Shown here: in pieces, positions 18,238 through 27,205 of the stretch
How the letters are laid out: each line of letters begins with the position of its first letter
Position numbering within the stretch: position 1 is the stretch's first letter
Assembly: GCA_913030825.1 (NCBI GenBank)
Contig: CAJWCU010000005.1
Location: 145,997-209,996, forward strand
Direction: 5' to 3'
Length of the DNA stretch: 64,000 nucleotides
From: an uncultured Rhodospirillaceae bacterium
GTDB taxonomy: Bacteria; Pseudomonadota; Alphaproteobacteria; Rhodospirillales; Casp-alpha2
The notes under the pieces: generated by a model
What the model was told of the DNA's origin: nothing
The model's input: only the letters and a program-made list of their open reading frames with translations
Database searches by the model: none
Position numbers and translations under genes: made by a program

Positions 18238-19037
18238 GTCTGCAACACCGACGAGACCAGCAACTGCGTATAGGCGTGTTGCGGGTCGTCCAACACCTGA
18301 TCGGTCAGGCCCTGTTCCACCACCTCGCCCCGGCGCATGACCATCAGGCGGTGCGACAACAGGCGCGCCACGGCCAGATCGTGGGTCACGATCACCGCCG
18401 ACAGGCCCAGATCGTTGGTCAGGCCGCGCAATAAGTCGAGCAGCCGCGCCTGAACCGATACGTCGAGACCGCCGGTCGGCTCGTCCATGAAGACCAGACG
18501 CGGGCCCGAAACCAGATTGCGGGCGATCTGCACCCGCTGCTGCATGCCGCCGGAAAACTGCGTCGGCAGATCGTCGATGCGGCCCAGGTCCATTTCCACC
18601 CGGCCGAGCCAGTCGGTCACCTGCTCGCGGATCGCGCCATAGTGCCGCGCCCCCACGGCCATCAGGCGTTCGCCCACGTTGGCCCCGGCGCTGACACCCA
18701 TGCGCAGGCCGTCGCGCGGGTTTTGATGAACGAAGCCCCAGTCCGTGCGCATCAGCATCCGGCGTTCGGCCTCGCCCATGGCGTAGACGTCCGCCGTCTC
18801 GCCGGTGCGCAGGAGGTAATTCAGCGCCCCCGCCGCCGGAATGAACCGCGCCGACAGGCAATTGAGCAGCGTCGTCTTGCCCGATCCGCTTTCGCCGACA
18901 ACGCCCAGCACTTCGCCGGGCCAGAGGTCCAGCGTCACGTCGCGGCAGCCGATACGGTCACCATAGGAATGGGAAATGCCGGTCGCGGTCAGCAGCGGGC
19001 CGTCGTCGCGGGCCTCCTGAGCGGACATGGTGGTCAT
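18234..19037 (-). CDS. phnK: C-P lyase ABC-type ATPase PhnK
   Basis: A 267-residue ABC ATPase. Walker A is GESGSGKTT, the signature FSGGMQQRVQIARNL and Walker B LVFMDEPTGGLD, with the PhnK-typical FVHQNPRDGLRMGVSAG in between. PhnK binds the PhnGHIJ core as a dimer in the E. coli system. The start overlaps the phnJ stop by ATGA. PhnK resembles DppD/OppD ATPases, but its place between phnJ and phnL settles the call. Confidence 0.95.
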   Translation of the reverse strand: MTTMSAQEARDDGPLLTATGISHSYGDRIGCRDVTLDLWPGEVLGVVGESGSGKTTLLNCLSARFIPAAGALNYLLRTGETADVYAMGEAERRMLMRTDWGFVHQNPRDGLRMGVSAGANVGERLMAVGARHYGAIREQVTDWLGRVEMDLGRIDDLPTQFSGGMQQRVQIARNLVSGPRLVFMDEPTGGLDVSVQARLLDLLRGLTNDLGLSAVIVTHDLAVARLLSHRLMVMRRGEVVEQGLTDQVLDDPQHAYTQLLVSSVLQT

Positions 19038-19921
19038 GTGCTCTCCTCCGGCCCGCCCGGCCCCTTGTGACCGGCGACGACCCGGCGCCCGCAATGGTCA
19101 GTATCGGAACAGATGTACATGGAGCCGCCCTGATCGTCGGTGATGACTTCGTCCAGGAAGCTTTCACCGTCGCCGCAGATGGCGCAGACGGCGCCCCAGG
19201 TCTGGACCTGAAACGGATGGTCCTCGAAATCCAGGCTTTCGACCCGGGTGTAGGGCGGGATGGCGTAGATGCGTTTTTCGCGACCGGCGCCGAACAACTG
19301 CAGCGCCCCCATCTCGTGCATTTTCGGGTTGTCGAACTTGGGGATCGGCGACGGCGACATCAGATAGCGGCCGTTGATCAGCACCGGGTAGTCGTAGGAC
19401 GTCTCGATATGGCCGTACTTGGCGATATCCTCGTAAAGCTTCACATGCATGACGCCATAATCGGCGAGGCCGTGCATCTTGCGAGTTTCGGTCTCCCGCG
19501 CCTCCAGCCAACGCAGCGGCTCCGGGATCGGTACCTGATAGACGATGATCTGATCGTCCCGCAGATTCATTTCGGGGATGCGGTGACGGGTCTGAATGAC
19601 CGTGGCGTCTTCCGTCTTTTCGGTCGTCGCGATGCCTGCCGTGCGGGCGAAGAAACGGCGGATGGAAACAGCATTGGTGGTGTCGTCCGCCCCCTGGTCG
19701 ATCACCTTCAGCACGTCCGCAAGACCGATGATCGAGGCCGTGACCTGAATCCCGCCGGTGCCCCAGCCGTAGGGCAGCGGCATCTCGCGCGAACCGAAGG
19801 GCACCTGATGACCCGGGATGGCGACCGCCTTCAGGATCGCGCGGCGAACCATCCGCTTCGTCTGTTCATCCAGATAGGCGAAGTTGTAGCCGCTGTCTTG
19901 CGCGGTCGCGGGGGCGGTCAT
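19034..19921 (-). CDS. phnJ: Carbon-phosphorus lyase, radical SAM enzyme PhnJ
   Basis: A 295-residue enzyme that cleaves the C-P bond of the phosphonate ribose intermediate, releasing an alkane such as methane from methylphosphonate. The four cysteines C246-x2-C249-x21-C271-x5-C277 match the E. coli spacing; three bind the [4Fe-4S] cluster and one gives the thiyl radical. GTGGIQVT near residue 55 carries the glycine implicated in radical transfer. The start overlaps the phnI stop by ATGA. Length and motifs are complete, so the enzyme should be functional. Confidence 0.97.
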   Translation of the reverse strand: MTAPATAQDSGYNFAYLDEQTKRMVRRAILKAVAIPGHQVPFGSREMPLPYGWGTGGIQVTASIIGLADVLKVIDQGADDTTNAVSIRRFFARTAGIATTEKTEDATVIQTRHRIPEMNLRDDQIIVYQVPIPEPLRWLEARETETRKMHGLADYGVMHVKLYEDIAKYGHIETSYDYPVLINGRYLMSPSPIPKFDNPKMHEMGALQLFGAGREKRIYAIPPYTRVESLDFEDHPFQVQTWGAVCAICGDGESFLDEVITDDQGGSMYICSDTDHCGRRVVAGHKGPGGPEEST

Positions 19922-21039
19922 TCGGCGGCCTCCCGGCGGCGGGCCTCGGCCTCTTCGCGCAGGGCGCGGACCAGGACCAGTTCGCTTTGGAAATCCACGT
20001 AATGGGGCAACTTCAGATGTTGGACGAAGCCCTGGGCCTCGACGTTGTCGGAATGATAGAGCACGAATTCCTCGTCCTGAGCCGGGGCGACGATATCCTC
20101 GCCCAATTCGCGGGCGCGCAGGCTCCGGTCGACCAGGGCCATGGACATGGACTTACGCTCGGACCGGCCGAAGACCAGGCCGTAGCCCCGCGTGAATTGC
20201 GGCGGTTCGGTCGCCGATCCGGCGAACTGGTTGATCATCTGGCATTCGGTGACGGTGATGTCGCCGATCTCGATGGCAAAGCCCAGTTCCTCGGGCACGA
20301 TCTCCACGGCGACCTCGCCCATGCGGATTTCCCCGGCGAAGGGATGCGTCCGGCCATAGCCGCGCTGGGTCGAATATCCCAATGCCAACAGAAAGCCTTC
20401 ATCGGCACGGGCCAGATTCTGCAGGCGCAAATCCCGCCCCGCCGGAAAGCCGAGAGGTTCGCGGGTCAGGTCGGCGGCCGGGGTATCGGTGGCTGTCGCG
20501 GCTTCCGACCCGGTTTCCCGTTCGACCAGGCCCTCGCGGCCCAGCAGGTCCGTCACCCGAGGCATCGGCCCGGCCATCGCCGCCCCGTCGCCCTCGGCCG
20601 TATTCTGCGCGCTCTCTTTCCCCTCCGTCCTGTCTTCGGCCAAAGCGAAATCAAGCAATCGATGCGTATAGTCGAAGGTCGGTCCGAGCACCTGACCGCC
20701 CGGCAAATCCTTGAAGGTCGCCGAGATCCGGCGGCGGATCGTCATCGCGGCCGTATCGACGGGCGTGCTGACGGCGAAACGCGGCAGAGTCGTGCGGTAA
20801 GCCCGCAGCAGAAACACCGCCTCGACCAGATCGCCCATGGCCTGCTTGATCGCCAATGCGCCCAGGTCGGGATCGTAAAGCGAGCCCTCGCCCATCACCC
20901 GATCGACGGCCAGACCCATCTGGCTCTTGATCTGGGCCAGGGATAACTCCGGCACGTCGGTGTCGCCGCGCCTCTCCTCGGCCAGCAACGCATGGGCGTT
21001 GTCGATGGCCTTTTCCCCGCCCTTGACCGCAACGTACAT
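19918..21039 (-). CDS. phnI: C-P lyase core subunit PhnI
   Basis: A 373-residue subunit of the PhnGHIJ core, the nucleosidase that attaches phosphonate to the ribose of ATP. The start MYVAVKGGEKAIDNAHALL is the family N-terminus. GYSTQRGYGRTHPFAGEIR and the C-terminal FVQHLKLPHYVDFQSEL are strongly conserved in PhnI. It overlaps phnJ by ATGA and follows phnH by 1 bp. The upstream extension of the frame lies inside phnH and is rejected. Confidence 0.96.
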   Translation of the reverse strand: MYVAVKGGEKAIDNAHALLAEERRGDTDVPELSLAQIKSQMGLAVDRVMGEGSLYDPDLGALAIKQAMGDLVEAVFLLRAYRTTLPRFAVSTPVDTAAMTIRRRISATFKDLPGGQVLGPTFDYTHRLLDFALAEDRTEGKESAQNTAEGDGAAMAGPMPRVTDLLGREGLVERETGSEAATATDTPAADLTREPLGFPAGRDLRLQNLARADEGFLLALGYSTQRGYGRTHPFAGEIRMGEVAVEIVPEELGFAIEIGDITVTECQMINQFAGSATEPPQFTRGYGLVFGRSERKSMSMALVDRSLRARELGEDIVAPAQDEEFVLYHSDNVEAQGFVQHLKLPHYVDFQSELVLVRALREEAEARRREAAE

Positions 21040-21040
21040 C

Positions 21041-21676
21041 CTAAAGGGCCTCCACCTTGGTCGTGCGCGGCAAAGCCGCCACCCGCGCCCCGGCACAAAG
21101 GATCAGATCGACGCCCCGGGGAAAGCGCTGGAAGTTCACGGCCAATTCCTCGGCCATTCCGGCACGCAGACCTTCGACCGCCAAATCGGCGTTTCCGTCG
21201 ATTCCGGGACCGGATAACCGCCAGACGCCCTCGCCTGCCCGGCTTTCGAGGCCCGCGACCTGAACGATCAGCGTCGCCGACCGTTCCGGCAGTTCATCGG
21301 TGCCGGGCGAAAACGAATCGAGCCTGGGGATCATGGCGCCGTCCGCGATGACCGCGAAATCGGCTTCGTCCGGTGCATCGGCCAGCGGCGCCCCGGTATG
21401 GAACCGCAGGTAGGCCTCCGCCCCATCGCCGCCGCCGTCGATCCAGAGACGCGTGTCGAGGTCGAGCAATGCCAGGCAGACCGCCGCCGCCGCGGGCTCC
21501 AACGGATGCGGCGGCGCGAAGTCCGGACCCAACGCCATGGTCAAATCCTGGATTTCTCCGGGATGGGACATGGCGCGTAGGACCGCACGAAAAACTGTCT
21601 GGGCATCGTGGACCGGATCTTTAAGCCCGGGGGCCAGATCGGCACCGGGTGCTGTGGCGTATCGTGCTGTCGTCAT
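21041..21676 (-). CDS. phnH: C-P lyase core subunit PhnH
   Basis: A 211-residue subunit of the C-P lyase core. The conserved N-terminal phrase QTVFRAVLRAMSHPGEIQ is present near residue 28, and FPRGVDLILCAGARVAALPRTT closes the protein as in other PhnH. It resembles PLP transferase folds but lacks cofactor residues. It overlaps phnG by ATGA and is followed by phnI after one base. Confidence 0.94.
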   Translation of the reverse strand: MTTARYATAPGADLAPGLKDPVHDAQTVFRAVLRAMSHPGEIQDLTMALGPDFAPPHPLEPAAAAVCLALLDLDTRLWIDGGGDGAEAYLRFHTGAPLADAPDEADFAVIADGAMIPRLDSFSPGTDELPERSATLIVQVAGLESRAGEGVWRLSGPGIDGNADLAVEGLRAGMAEELAVNFQRFPRGVDLILCAGARVAALPRTTKVEAL

Positions 21677-22182
21677 TCCGGCCCCACCCCCTGTTCGCGG
21701 ACCATGGTGAAGAATTCCACCTTGGTCGCCGCCGTCTTGGCCGCCTTGGCCGCCTTGGCCATGCCCAAGGCCGTCTTGACGGGGAGGACCACGCGGTCGG
21801 TCACGAGGGCCGCCCATCGGTCGGTCTGCAGCAGCCCGTCGAAGACCGCCGCCAATTCCGCGTGCCGGGCCGCCCGGCCGGCGACATACCCATGGCCGAT
21901 CGTCCCGTCGGCCAGACGAACCGCGCATCGCGTGACCGTCATTTCACCCAGGTTGAAGGCGTTGCCGTCACCGCCCGCACGCCCCTGCACCATGACCAGG
22001 CCCTGCTCCGGGCCACGAAGGAGTTCATAGGTACCGGCACCGATCTCAGGCAGGTCCGAGGCAAGCGCCTGCCACGCGGCCTCCAACTCCCGTTCCGGCG
22101 CCCGGGCCAGCAACCCCATCCATTCGGCGCGGTCCTTGGGCGCGCCGTCGGTAGGCTGATCCTGGTGCGAGGTCTCGGGCAT
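21673..22182 (-). CDS. phnG: C-P lyase core subunit PhnG
   Basis: A 169-residue small subunit. RAEWMGLLARAPERELEAAW starts the fold, and GEMTVTRCAVRL with GHGYVAGRAARHAELAAVFD in the middle is diagnostic of PhnG. The first gene of phnGHIJKL-DUF1045. The start at 22182 gives a length slightly above the common 150 residues; the ribosome site is weak, so a nearby start cannot be excluded. It is divergent from phnF, with a 344-bp shared regulatory region. Confidence 0.93.
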   Translation of the reverse strand: MPETSHQDQPTDGAPKDRAEWMGLLARAPERELEAAWQALASDLPEIGAGTYELLRGPEQGLVMVQGRAGGDGNAFNLGEMTVTRCAVRLADGTIGHGYVAGRAARHAELAAVFDGLLQTDRWAALVTDRVVLPVKTALGMAKAAKAAKTAATKVEFFTMVREQGVGPE

Positions 22183-22298
22183 ATGTTCGTTCGCGCTCCG
22201 GCTTCGATATCGGCATTCGATCGCATTGCGTGCCGCCCGGCCCCGGACGATTGCCCAACGCGCCGTTCGGCACGGTGATATCCGGGGCGACGACACCT

Positions 22299-22328
22299 TA
22301 GACAAACTGAAAATTTGTCTAGACGTCT
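22299..22328. promoter_or_regulatory. Candidate PhnF operator
   Basis: TAGACAAA (22299-22306) and TTTGTCTA (22314-22321) form a perfect 8-bp inverted repeat with a 7-nt spacer. It is extended by the nested palindromes GTCTAGAC (22317-22324) and AGACGTCT (22321-22328). It lies about 120 bp upstream of phnG and 200 bp upstream of phnF. GntR/HutC-type PhnF proteins bind GTCTAGAC-like palindromes, so self-control plus control of phnG is expected. Confidence 0.6.
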
Positions 22329-22382
22329 ACTTCTTTGATGGTAATATGCTCAAGAACCCGATGCGAAGTAAATCGGCAAGTC

Positions 22383-22401
22383 GTGACATTTGAATGACAC
22401 G
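22383..22401 (-). promoter_or_regulatory. Pho-box-like repeat upstream of phnG
   Basis: On the minus strand the site contains GTGTCAT and ATGTCAC half-repeats with their GTCA cores exactly 11 bp apart (complement TGAC at 22384 and 22395). This is the spacing of PhoB sites. Orientation is toward phnG. Two repeats only, so moderate confidence. Confidence 0.55.
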
Positions 22402-22526
22402 CCCCGCCGACAATTTGCCATGGGGCGCCCGGCGGAAATTTCGGGATTCGACTGTCACGACAGACAGCACGCCACGGCTGCGCCCGGCCGGGCATCCACG
22501 AACAGGAAAACGGACAGAGGCCGAGA

Positions 22527-23264
22527 ATGGATCCAACCATGGTCAGACGGGGATCGGGCGTTTCGCTTTGGCGCCAGATCGAGGAACAGATTTCCGACGA
22601 TATCGCGAGCGGCATGATCGCGCCGGGCTCGCGCCTCCCGACGGAACACGACCTCGCCGAACGGTTCAACGTCAACCGCCATACGGTACGCCGTGCCATG
22701 AAGGCGTTGGAACAAGAAGGCCTGATCCGCATCGAACAAGGACGCGGCACCTTCGTTCATGAACACGTCATCGATTATCCGGTCCGCCGCCGCACCCGGT
22801 TCACGGAAAACATCATGGCCCAGCGCCGCCAGCCCGGCGGCTGGGTATTGTTGAGCGAACGGGTCAAGGCATCGCCCGATGTGGCCGAGGCATTGGAATT
22901 GGACGAAGGTGCGCTGGTCTCCCTGATCCGCACGATCGGCGAAGCGGACGGCCGGCCGATCAGCGTCGCCGACCATTTTTTCTGCGCCGAACGCTTTCCC
23001 GGCATGATCGAGGCATTCGAGGAATCCCGCTCGATCTCCAAGGTCCTGGCCCAGTTCGGGGTCGCTGATTTCTTCCGCAAGATCACCCGCGTCACCACCC
23101 GCATGCCCGACGCCGACGAATCCCAATTGCTCAGCCAGCCACCGAACCGCCCGGTCCTGGTCGCCGAGAGCATCAACGTCGATACGGACGGCAGGCCCAT
23201 CGAATACGGGCTGACCCGGTTCGCCGGCGACCGTGTGCAATTGCTGTTCGAACCGTCGTCCTGA
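22527..23264 (+). CDS. phnF: GntR-family (HutC subfamily) phosphonate regulator PhnF
   Basis: A 245-residue regulator. The N-terminal winged helix runs about residues 10-75, with LPTEHDLAERFNVNRHTVRR as the DNA-binding part. The C-terminal UTRA ligand domain includes LSERVKASPDVAEALEL and the final YGLTRFAGDRVQLLFE. It is divergent from phnG and separated from it by a palindromic operator. It probably represses phn genes until phosphonate or phosphate starvation. The next gene on the same strand is phnM. Confidence 0.93.
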   Translation: MDPTMVRRGSGVSLWRQIEEQISDDIASGMIAPGSRLPTEHDLAERFNVNRHTVRRAMKALEQEGLIRIEQGRGTFVHEHVIDYPVRRRTRFTENIMAQRRQPGGWVLLSERVKASPDVAEALELDEGALVSLIRTIGEADGRPISVADHFFCAERFPGMIEAFEESRSISKVLAQFGVADFFRKITRVTTRMPDADESQLLSQPPNRPVLVAESINVDTDGRPIEYGLTRFAGDRVQLLFEPSS

Positions 23265-23293
23265 TCGCGGCACCCAATCGCCAAAACGACCCG

Positions 23294-23322
23294 CTGTCAC
23301 TCATCCGTCATTGATCGGTCAT
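23294..23322 (+). promoter_or_regulatory. Three-repeat Pho box upstream of phnM
   Basis: CTGTCAC-tcat-CCGTCAT-tgat-CGGTCAT gives three 7-bp half-sites with 4-bp spacers, an exact 11-bp period. It closely matches the PhoB consensus of CTGTCAT repeats. It reads toward phnM, about 130 bp before its start, so phosphate-starvation activation of phnM is likely. Confidence 0.8.
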
Positions 23323-23450
23323 AGACTGGACACCGCGCCATCCTAAGAGGCATGGACGGGCCGACGTCAAAGATTGCCGGCGCCCGATACGGAAACACAC
23401 AGCATTCAAGAGCGCGCGGGAACATGAACATCATGATAAACAGTGGGGCC

Positions 23451-24593
23451 ATGGCCTCGGAACTCATCCTCACCAACGCAACGGTCGTGACCCGCACGCA
23501 GACCTTCACCGGAACGCTGCGCATCGCCGACGGGGTGATCCGTGACGTCGACGAAGGGCCGAGCGGCCTGCCCCAGGCCGTCGATTGCGAGGGCGATTTC
23601 ATTATTCCCGGCCTGGTCGACATCCATACCGACAACCTGGAAAAACACCTGGAACCGCGCCCCGGCGTCACCTGGCCCGGCCTTGCCGCGTTCCAGGTTC
23701 ACGACCGCATGTTGGCGACCTCCGGGATCACCACGGTATTCGATTCCCTGGTCGTGGGCGACCTGCACCTCGGCAAGCCGGGGCGCAAGGACGCCCTGGC
23801 CCTGGCCGAGGAAGCCCTCGCCGCCGCCGACGTGGACGAAGACCTGTTCAAGGCCGATCACCGGCTGCACATCCGCGCCGAGATCGCATCGGACACAGTG
23901 ATGAACGAACTGGCGGAAATCATCGATCATCCACTGGTCGCCCTGATCTCGGTCATGGACCACACGCCCGGCCAACGGCAATGGCGCGACCTGGATAAAT
24001 GGAAGCGCATGTACAGCCGCATCTATACCGCCGAGGAATTGGACAGCCAGATCGACGGCCTGCTGGAACGTCAAAAGAACCACAGTGCCCCCAACCGCGA
24101 AGCCGTCATCGCCGAAGCGCGCGCGCGCGGCATTCCGCTGGCCAGTCACGACGACACCACGGCCGACCATGTGAACGAGGGCCACGCCGCCGGAATCCTG
24201 ATCTCCGAATTTCCGACGACCATGGAAGCCGCCCGTGCCGCCCATGGCCACGGCATGAAAACCATCATGGGCAGCCCCAACGTGGTCAAAGGCGGCTCAC
24301 ACTCCGGCAACGTCGGAGCGGCGGCAATGGCGGAAGCCGGATTGCTCGACGGCTTGGCGTCGGATTACGTGCCGATTTCCATGGTCCATTCGGCCTTTAT
24401 CCTGGCCGACGGCCACGGCCTGCCCCTGCACGATGCGGTCGCCATGGTCACGGCGGGGCCGGCAGAGATGGCCGGCCTGGATGACCGCGGCCAAATTGCC
24501 GCCGGCAAACGCGCCGATCTTGTTCGGGTCAAAACGTTCCACCACGTCCCGACGATCATGGGCGTGTGGCGCGGCGGCCGACAGGTCGCCTGA
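23451..24593 (+). CDS. phnM: Alpha-D-ribose 1-methylphosphonate 5-triphosphate diphosphatase PhnM
   Basis: A 380-residue amidohydrolase-fold enzyme that removes pyrophosphate from the ribosyl phosphonate triphosphate before C-P cleavage. VDIHTDNLEKH near residue 56 holds metal-binding histidines. SVMDHTPGQRQ, ASHDDTTADHV and SPNVVKGGSHSGN are PhnM signatures. Upstream in-frame ATGs at 23424 and 23433 exist with poor ribosome sites; 23451 gives the normal family length and starts at the conserved ELILTNA. It has its own Pho box and is separate from the phnG operon. Confidence 0.93.
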   Translation: MASELILTNATVVTRTQTFTGTLRIADGVIRDVDEGPSGLPQAVDCEGDFIIPGLVDIHTDNLEKHLEPRPGVTWPGLAAFQVHDRMLATSGITTVFDSLVVGDLHLGKPGRKDALALAEEALAAADVDEDLFKADHRLHIRAEIASDTVMNELAEIIDHPLVALISVMDHTPGQRQWRDLDKWKRMYSRIYTAEELDSQIDGLLERQKNHSAPNREAVIAEARARGIPLASHDDTTADHVNEGHAAGILISEFPTTMEAARAAHGHGMKTIMGSPNVVKGGSHSGNVGAAAMAEAGLLDGLASDYVPISMVHSAFILADGHGLPLHDAVAMVTAGPAEMAGLDDRGQIAAGKRADLVRVKTFHHVPTIMGVWRGGRQVA

Positions 24594-24681
24594 TCAACAC
24601 GAAAAATCGTTTTGGGTCCGGTCCCGCCGACGCCTATCTCGCTTTCGGCGGCGCGGCGGCGGGTCGGAGGACGCGCGGGAT

Positions 24682-25032
24682 TTAAAGCAGGCCCGCCAAA
24701 TGATCGACCCGGCGGCGCAAGTTTTCGAGCACCTCGCCGACTTCGGCCGTCGCCCGGGCAGTCTGCGCCGACAGGTTCTTGACCTCACCCGCGACGACTG
24801 CGAAACCCTTGCCCGCGTCACCGGCGCGTGCCGCTTCGATGGTCGCGTTCAAGGCCAGCAAATTCGTCTGCTTGGCGATGGCGTCGATCTGTTCGGCGAC
24901 CTTGCCGACTTGGGAAATTTCATCCTGCAGATTGCCGATTTCCTCGCGGATTTCCGCGTTGCGGTCGCCGCCCGCGACCGCCATCTCGGCGGCGGTGGCA
25001 ATCTCGGTACCGGTTGCTGCGTCTTGCGACAT
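24682..25032 (-). CDS. Miniature chemoreceptor signalling-tip protein (MCP-like)
   Basis: A 116-residue protein consisting almost only of the conserved cytoplasmic hairpin of methyl-accepting chemotaxis proteins. It contains [20 protein letters not shown] and then [20 protein letters not shown], the CheA/CheW-contacting tip. There is no transmembrane segment, HAMP or sensor domain. It lies between phnM and phnE, convergent with phnM. It may be a soluble receptor remnant or an adaptor for a chemotaxis array. It has its own ATG and stop and is not an evident frameshift of a longer gene. Confidence 0.75.
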   Translation of the reverse strand: MSQDAATGTEIATAAEMAVAGGDRNAEIREEIGNLQDEISQVGKVAEQIDAIAKQTNLLALNATIEAARAGDAGKGFAVVAGEVKNLSAQTARATAEVGEVLENLRRRVDHLAGLL

Positions 25033-25206
25033 CGTTCTTGTTTCCTTGCTTGATTATCCGCGCGGTCCAGGAGCCGCGCGCCTCCTCCCCATCAGGATAG
25101 GCGCAAAACCGTACCCCATTCCCAGAAGTCGGCCAAGCGAGGATTAACGGGGCGGCAACCCGGTATAGGCCGCCGACCGATGCCAAAAAACGGCGCCACC
25201 CACTGA

Positions 25207-26031
25207 TCAGGTGAAGCGTTCGCGCAGAACCTGCGAGATCATGTCGAGGACCGTGACCGTGCCGATGATGATGATCATCACCGCCGCCGTTTCGGCGTAA
25301 TAGAAACCGCGGATGAATTCCCACAGCACCATGCCAATGCCGCCCGCGCCGACGATGCCGATCACGGTGGCCGAGCGCAGATTGCTCTCGAAACGATACA
25401 GGGAAAAGGAAATCCAGAGCGGCAGGACCTGAGGAATCACACCGTAGATGACTTCGTGAATGCCGTCGGCGCCGGTCGCGCGGATGCCTTCGACCGGGTT
25501 GGGGTCGATGGCCTCGACGGCTTCGGAAAACAATTTAGCCAGCACCCCGGTCGTATGGATCCAGAGCGCCAGAACCCCGGCGAAGGGGCCCAAGCCGACG
25601 GCCACGACGAACAGCATGGCGAAAACGAATTCGTTGATCGCGCGGGCCGCGTCCATCAGCCGGCGCATGGGCTGATAGACCCACCAAGGTACGATGTTCT
25701 TTGACGACAGAATGCCGCAAGGGATCGAGCAGACGACCGCCAGGACCGTGCCCCAGATCGCCACCTGAATGGTGACAAGCATCTCCTGCAGCATGGTCGG
25801 CCATTCGTGGAAATTCGGCGGGAAGAAGCCCGATGCGAATTCCGCCATGTTCGCGGAATCCTGCACCAGGGCGAGCGGGTTCATTTCCGACCCTTCCCAG
25901 GCCCAAGCCAGCACCGCCAAGGCGACGGCCCATCCGGCCAGGTTGACGAGGGAACGCTTAAGGTCCCGTTCAGGGAGCTGTAGCTGCGGCATGGCCTGGG
26001 CGGCGGAACCCGTATTATCGATCACGGTCAT
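25207..26031 (-). CDS. phnE: Phosphonate ABC transporter permease PhnE
   Basis: A 274-residue inner membrane permease with about six transmembrane segments. [19 protein letters not shown] opens the transport domain, and [23 protein letters not shown] is the EAA-like loop that contacts Phn[21 protein letters not shown] is a PhnE signature. It is last in phnCDE. The start has a GAGAGG ribosome site. Confidence 0.93.
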   Translation of the reverse strand: MTVIDNTGSAAQAMPQLQLPERDLKRSLVNLAGWAVALAVLAWAWEGSEMNPLALVQDSANMAEFASGFFPPNFHEWPTMLQEMLVTIQVAIWGTVLAVVCSIPCGILSSKNIVPWWVYQPMRRLMDAARAINEFVFAMLFVVAVGLGPFAGVLALWIHTTGVLAKLFSEAVEAIDPNPVEGIRATGADGIHEVIYGVIPQVLPLWISFSLYRFESNLRSATVIGIVGAGGIGMVLWEFIRGFYYAETAAVMIIIIGTVTVLDMISQVLRERFT

Positions 26032-26121
26032 GGGGCCTCTCGTCGAATGGGCTTGAATTTCAATCTGAAAAAGGGGGGGCGCCGCGCCCGGGGCGGGGCG
26101 CGGCGCCTCGGGTTCGCTGAC

Positions 26122-27129
26122 CTAGTTGATGGCCAGCTGGTTGTCGCTGAGGACCTTGAGGACCTCGAGCTTGCGCTCGATATCAGCGATCTTCTTGGCT
26201 TTCTCGTCTTTGTCCAGGCGATCGTCGTTGACCAGCTTGGTCTTATCCTTGAACAGCTGCAGCTGACGGATCGGATAAAGCTGGGCGTTCGAGGATTCCT
26301 CGAACGGCGCCCAACCGGAGCTGACGCCGGCCAGGATCTTCTTTTCCTTCTCAGCGTTCGGGCCCAGGCGGCCATAGGACAGGAAGAAGCCCTTGAGGAC
26401 GCTCTTGGTGCCCTTGTCCAGATCGGCCCGCCAGACGATGGGATCGTTCGGGATCAGCGGCGACTTCCAGATCGCCTTCAGCTTGGCGCCGGCTTCCGGA
26501 TGGTTCTTCTGCAGACGCGACAGGGATTCCGTGTTGTTGGTCGCGAAATCGACCTGGCCGTTGGCGACGGACAGCGCGTTGGTTTCGTGGTTGGCGTTGC
26601 GCACGGACTTGTAGCACTTCTTCGGGTCCACATCGTTCTTGGCGAAGACGTAGAAGCTGGGAACCAGGAAGCCCGAGGTCGAGTTCGGATCGCCGTTGCC
26701 GAAGGTCAGGGACTGGTCGCACTTGAGAACGTCTTCCAGCTTGTTCAGCTTGTCGTTCGAGGCGTTGACCAGCAGCAGCGACCAGTAACCGGGGTTGCCG
26801 GTGACGTCGACGGTCTGCACGAAGACTTCGCCGCCGGCGCGATCGACGGCTTCCATGGCCGACTTGTTGCCGAACCAGGCGACGTCGACTTTTTTGAAGC
26901 GCATGGCTTCGATGACACCGGCATAGTCGGAGGCGAAGAACGCCTTCACCTTGACGCCGAGGGCTTTGCTCATGTCTTCGAGGAAAGGCGTGAAGCTTTT
27001 CTTCAGGCCCTGGGACGATTCCGTGGAGATGATGCCGAAGGTCAGCGGGTTCGGCATTTCTGCCTTTGCCGTCTGAACCGTGGCGAAGGCCGCCAGCGCG
27101 ATGCCGGCGATCATGGCCTTTTTGAACAT
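26122..27129 (-). CDS. phnD: Phosphonate ABC transporter substrate-binding protein PhnD
   Basis: A 335-residue periplasmic protein with a signal peptide (KKAMIAGIALAAFATVQTAKA). The mature part has LTFGIISTESSQGLKKSFTPF and VDVAWFGNKSAME, features of PhnD-type phosphonate/phosphate binders. DPNSTSGFLVPSFYVF is the second ligand loop. AGGAGG lies 8 nt before the ATG at 27129. It sits between phnC and phnE. Confidence 0.93.
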   Translation of the reverse strand: MFKKAMIAGIALAAFATVQTAKAEMPNPLTFGIISTESSQGLKKSFTPFLEDMSKALGVKVKAFFASDYAGVIEAMRFKKVDVAWFGNKSAMEAVDRAGGEVFVQTVDVTGNPGYWSLLLVNASNDKLNKLEDVLKCDQSLTFGNGDPNSTSGFLVPSFYVFAKNDVDPKKCYKSVRNANHETNALSVANGQVDFATNNTESLSRLQKNHPEAGAKLKAIWKSPLIPNDPIVWRADLDKGTKSVLKGFFLSYGRLGPNAEKEKKILAGVSSGWAPFEESSNAQLYPIRQLQLFKDKTKLVNDDRLDKDEKAKKIADIERKLEVLKVLSDNQLAIN

Positions 27130-27205
27130 TTTGACTTCCTCCTGAGTTGTCGAGTTCGGTGGGACAGTGGTGGGGCAAACAGTGGGCGCGCAGCGGCTCT
27201 GCCGG

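Larger units (their letters stand above)
22183..22526. other. Divergent phnG-phnF regulatory region
   Basis: A 344-bp gap with no gene. It contains the TAGACAAA/TTTGTCTA inverted repeat and GTCTAGAC palindrome (22299-22328) and a two-repeat Pho-box-like site reading toward phnG (22383-22401). It is the main control point of the phn genes. Confidence 0.75.
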
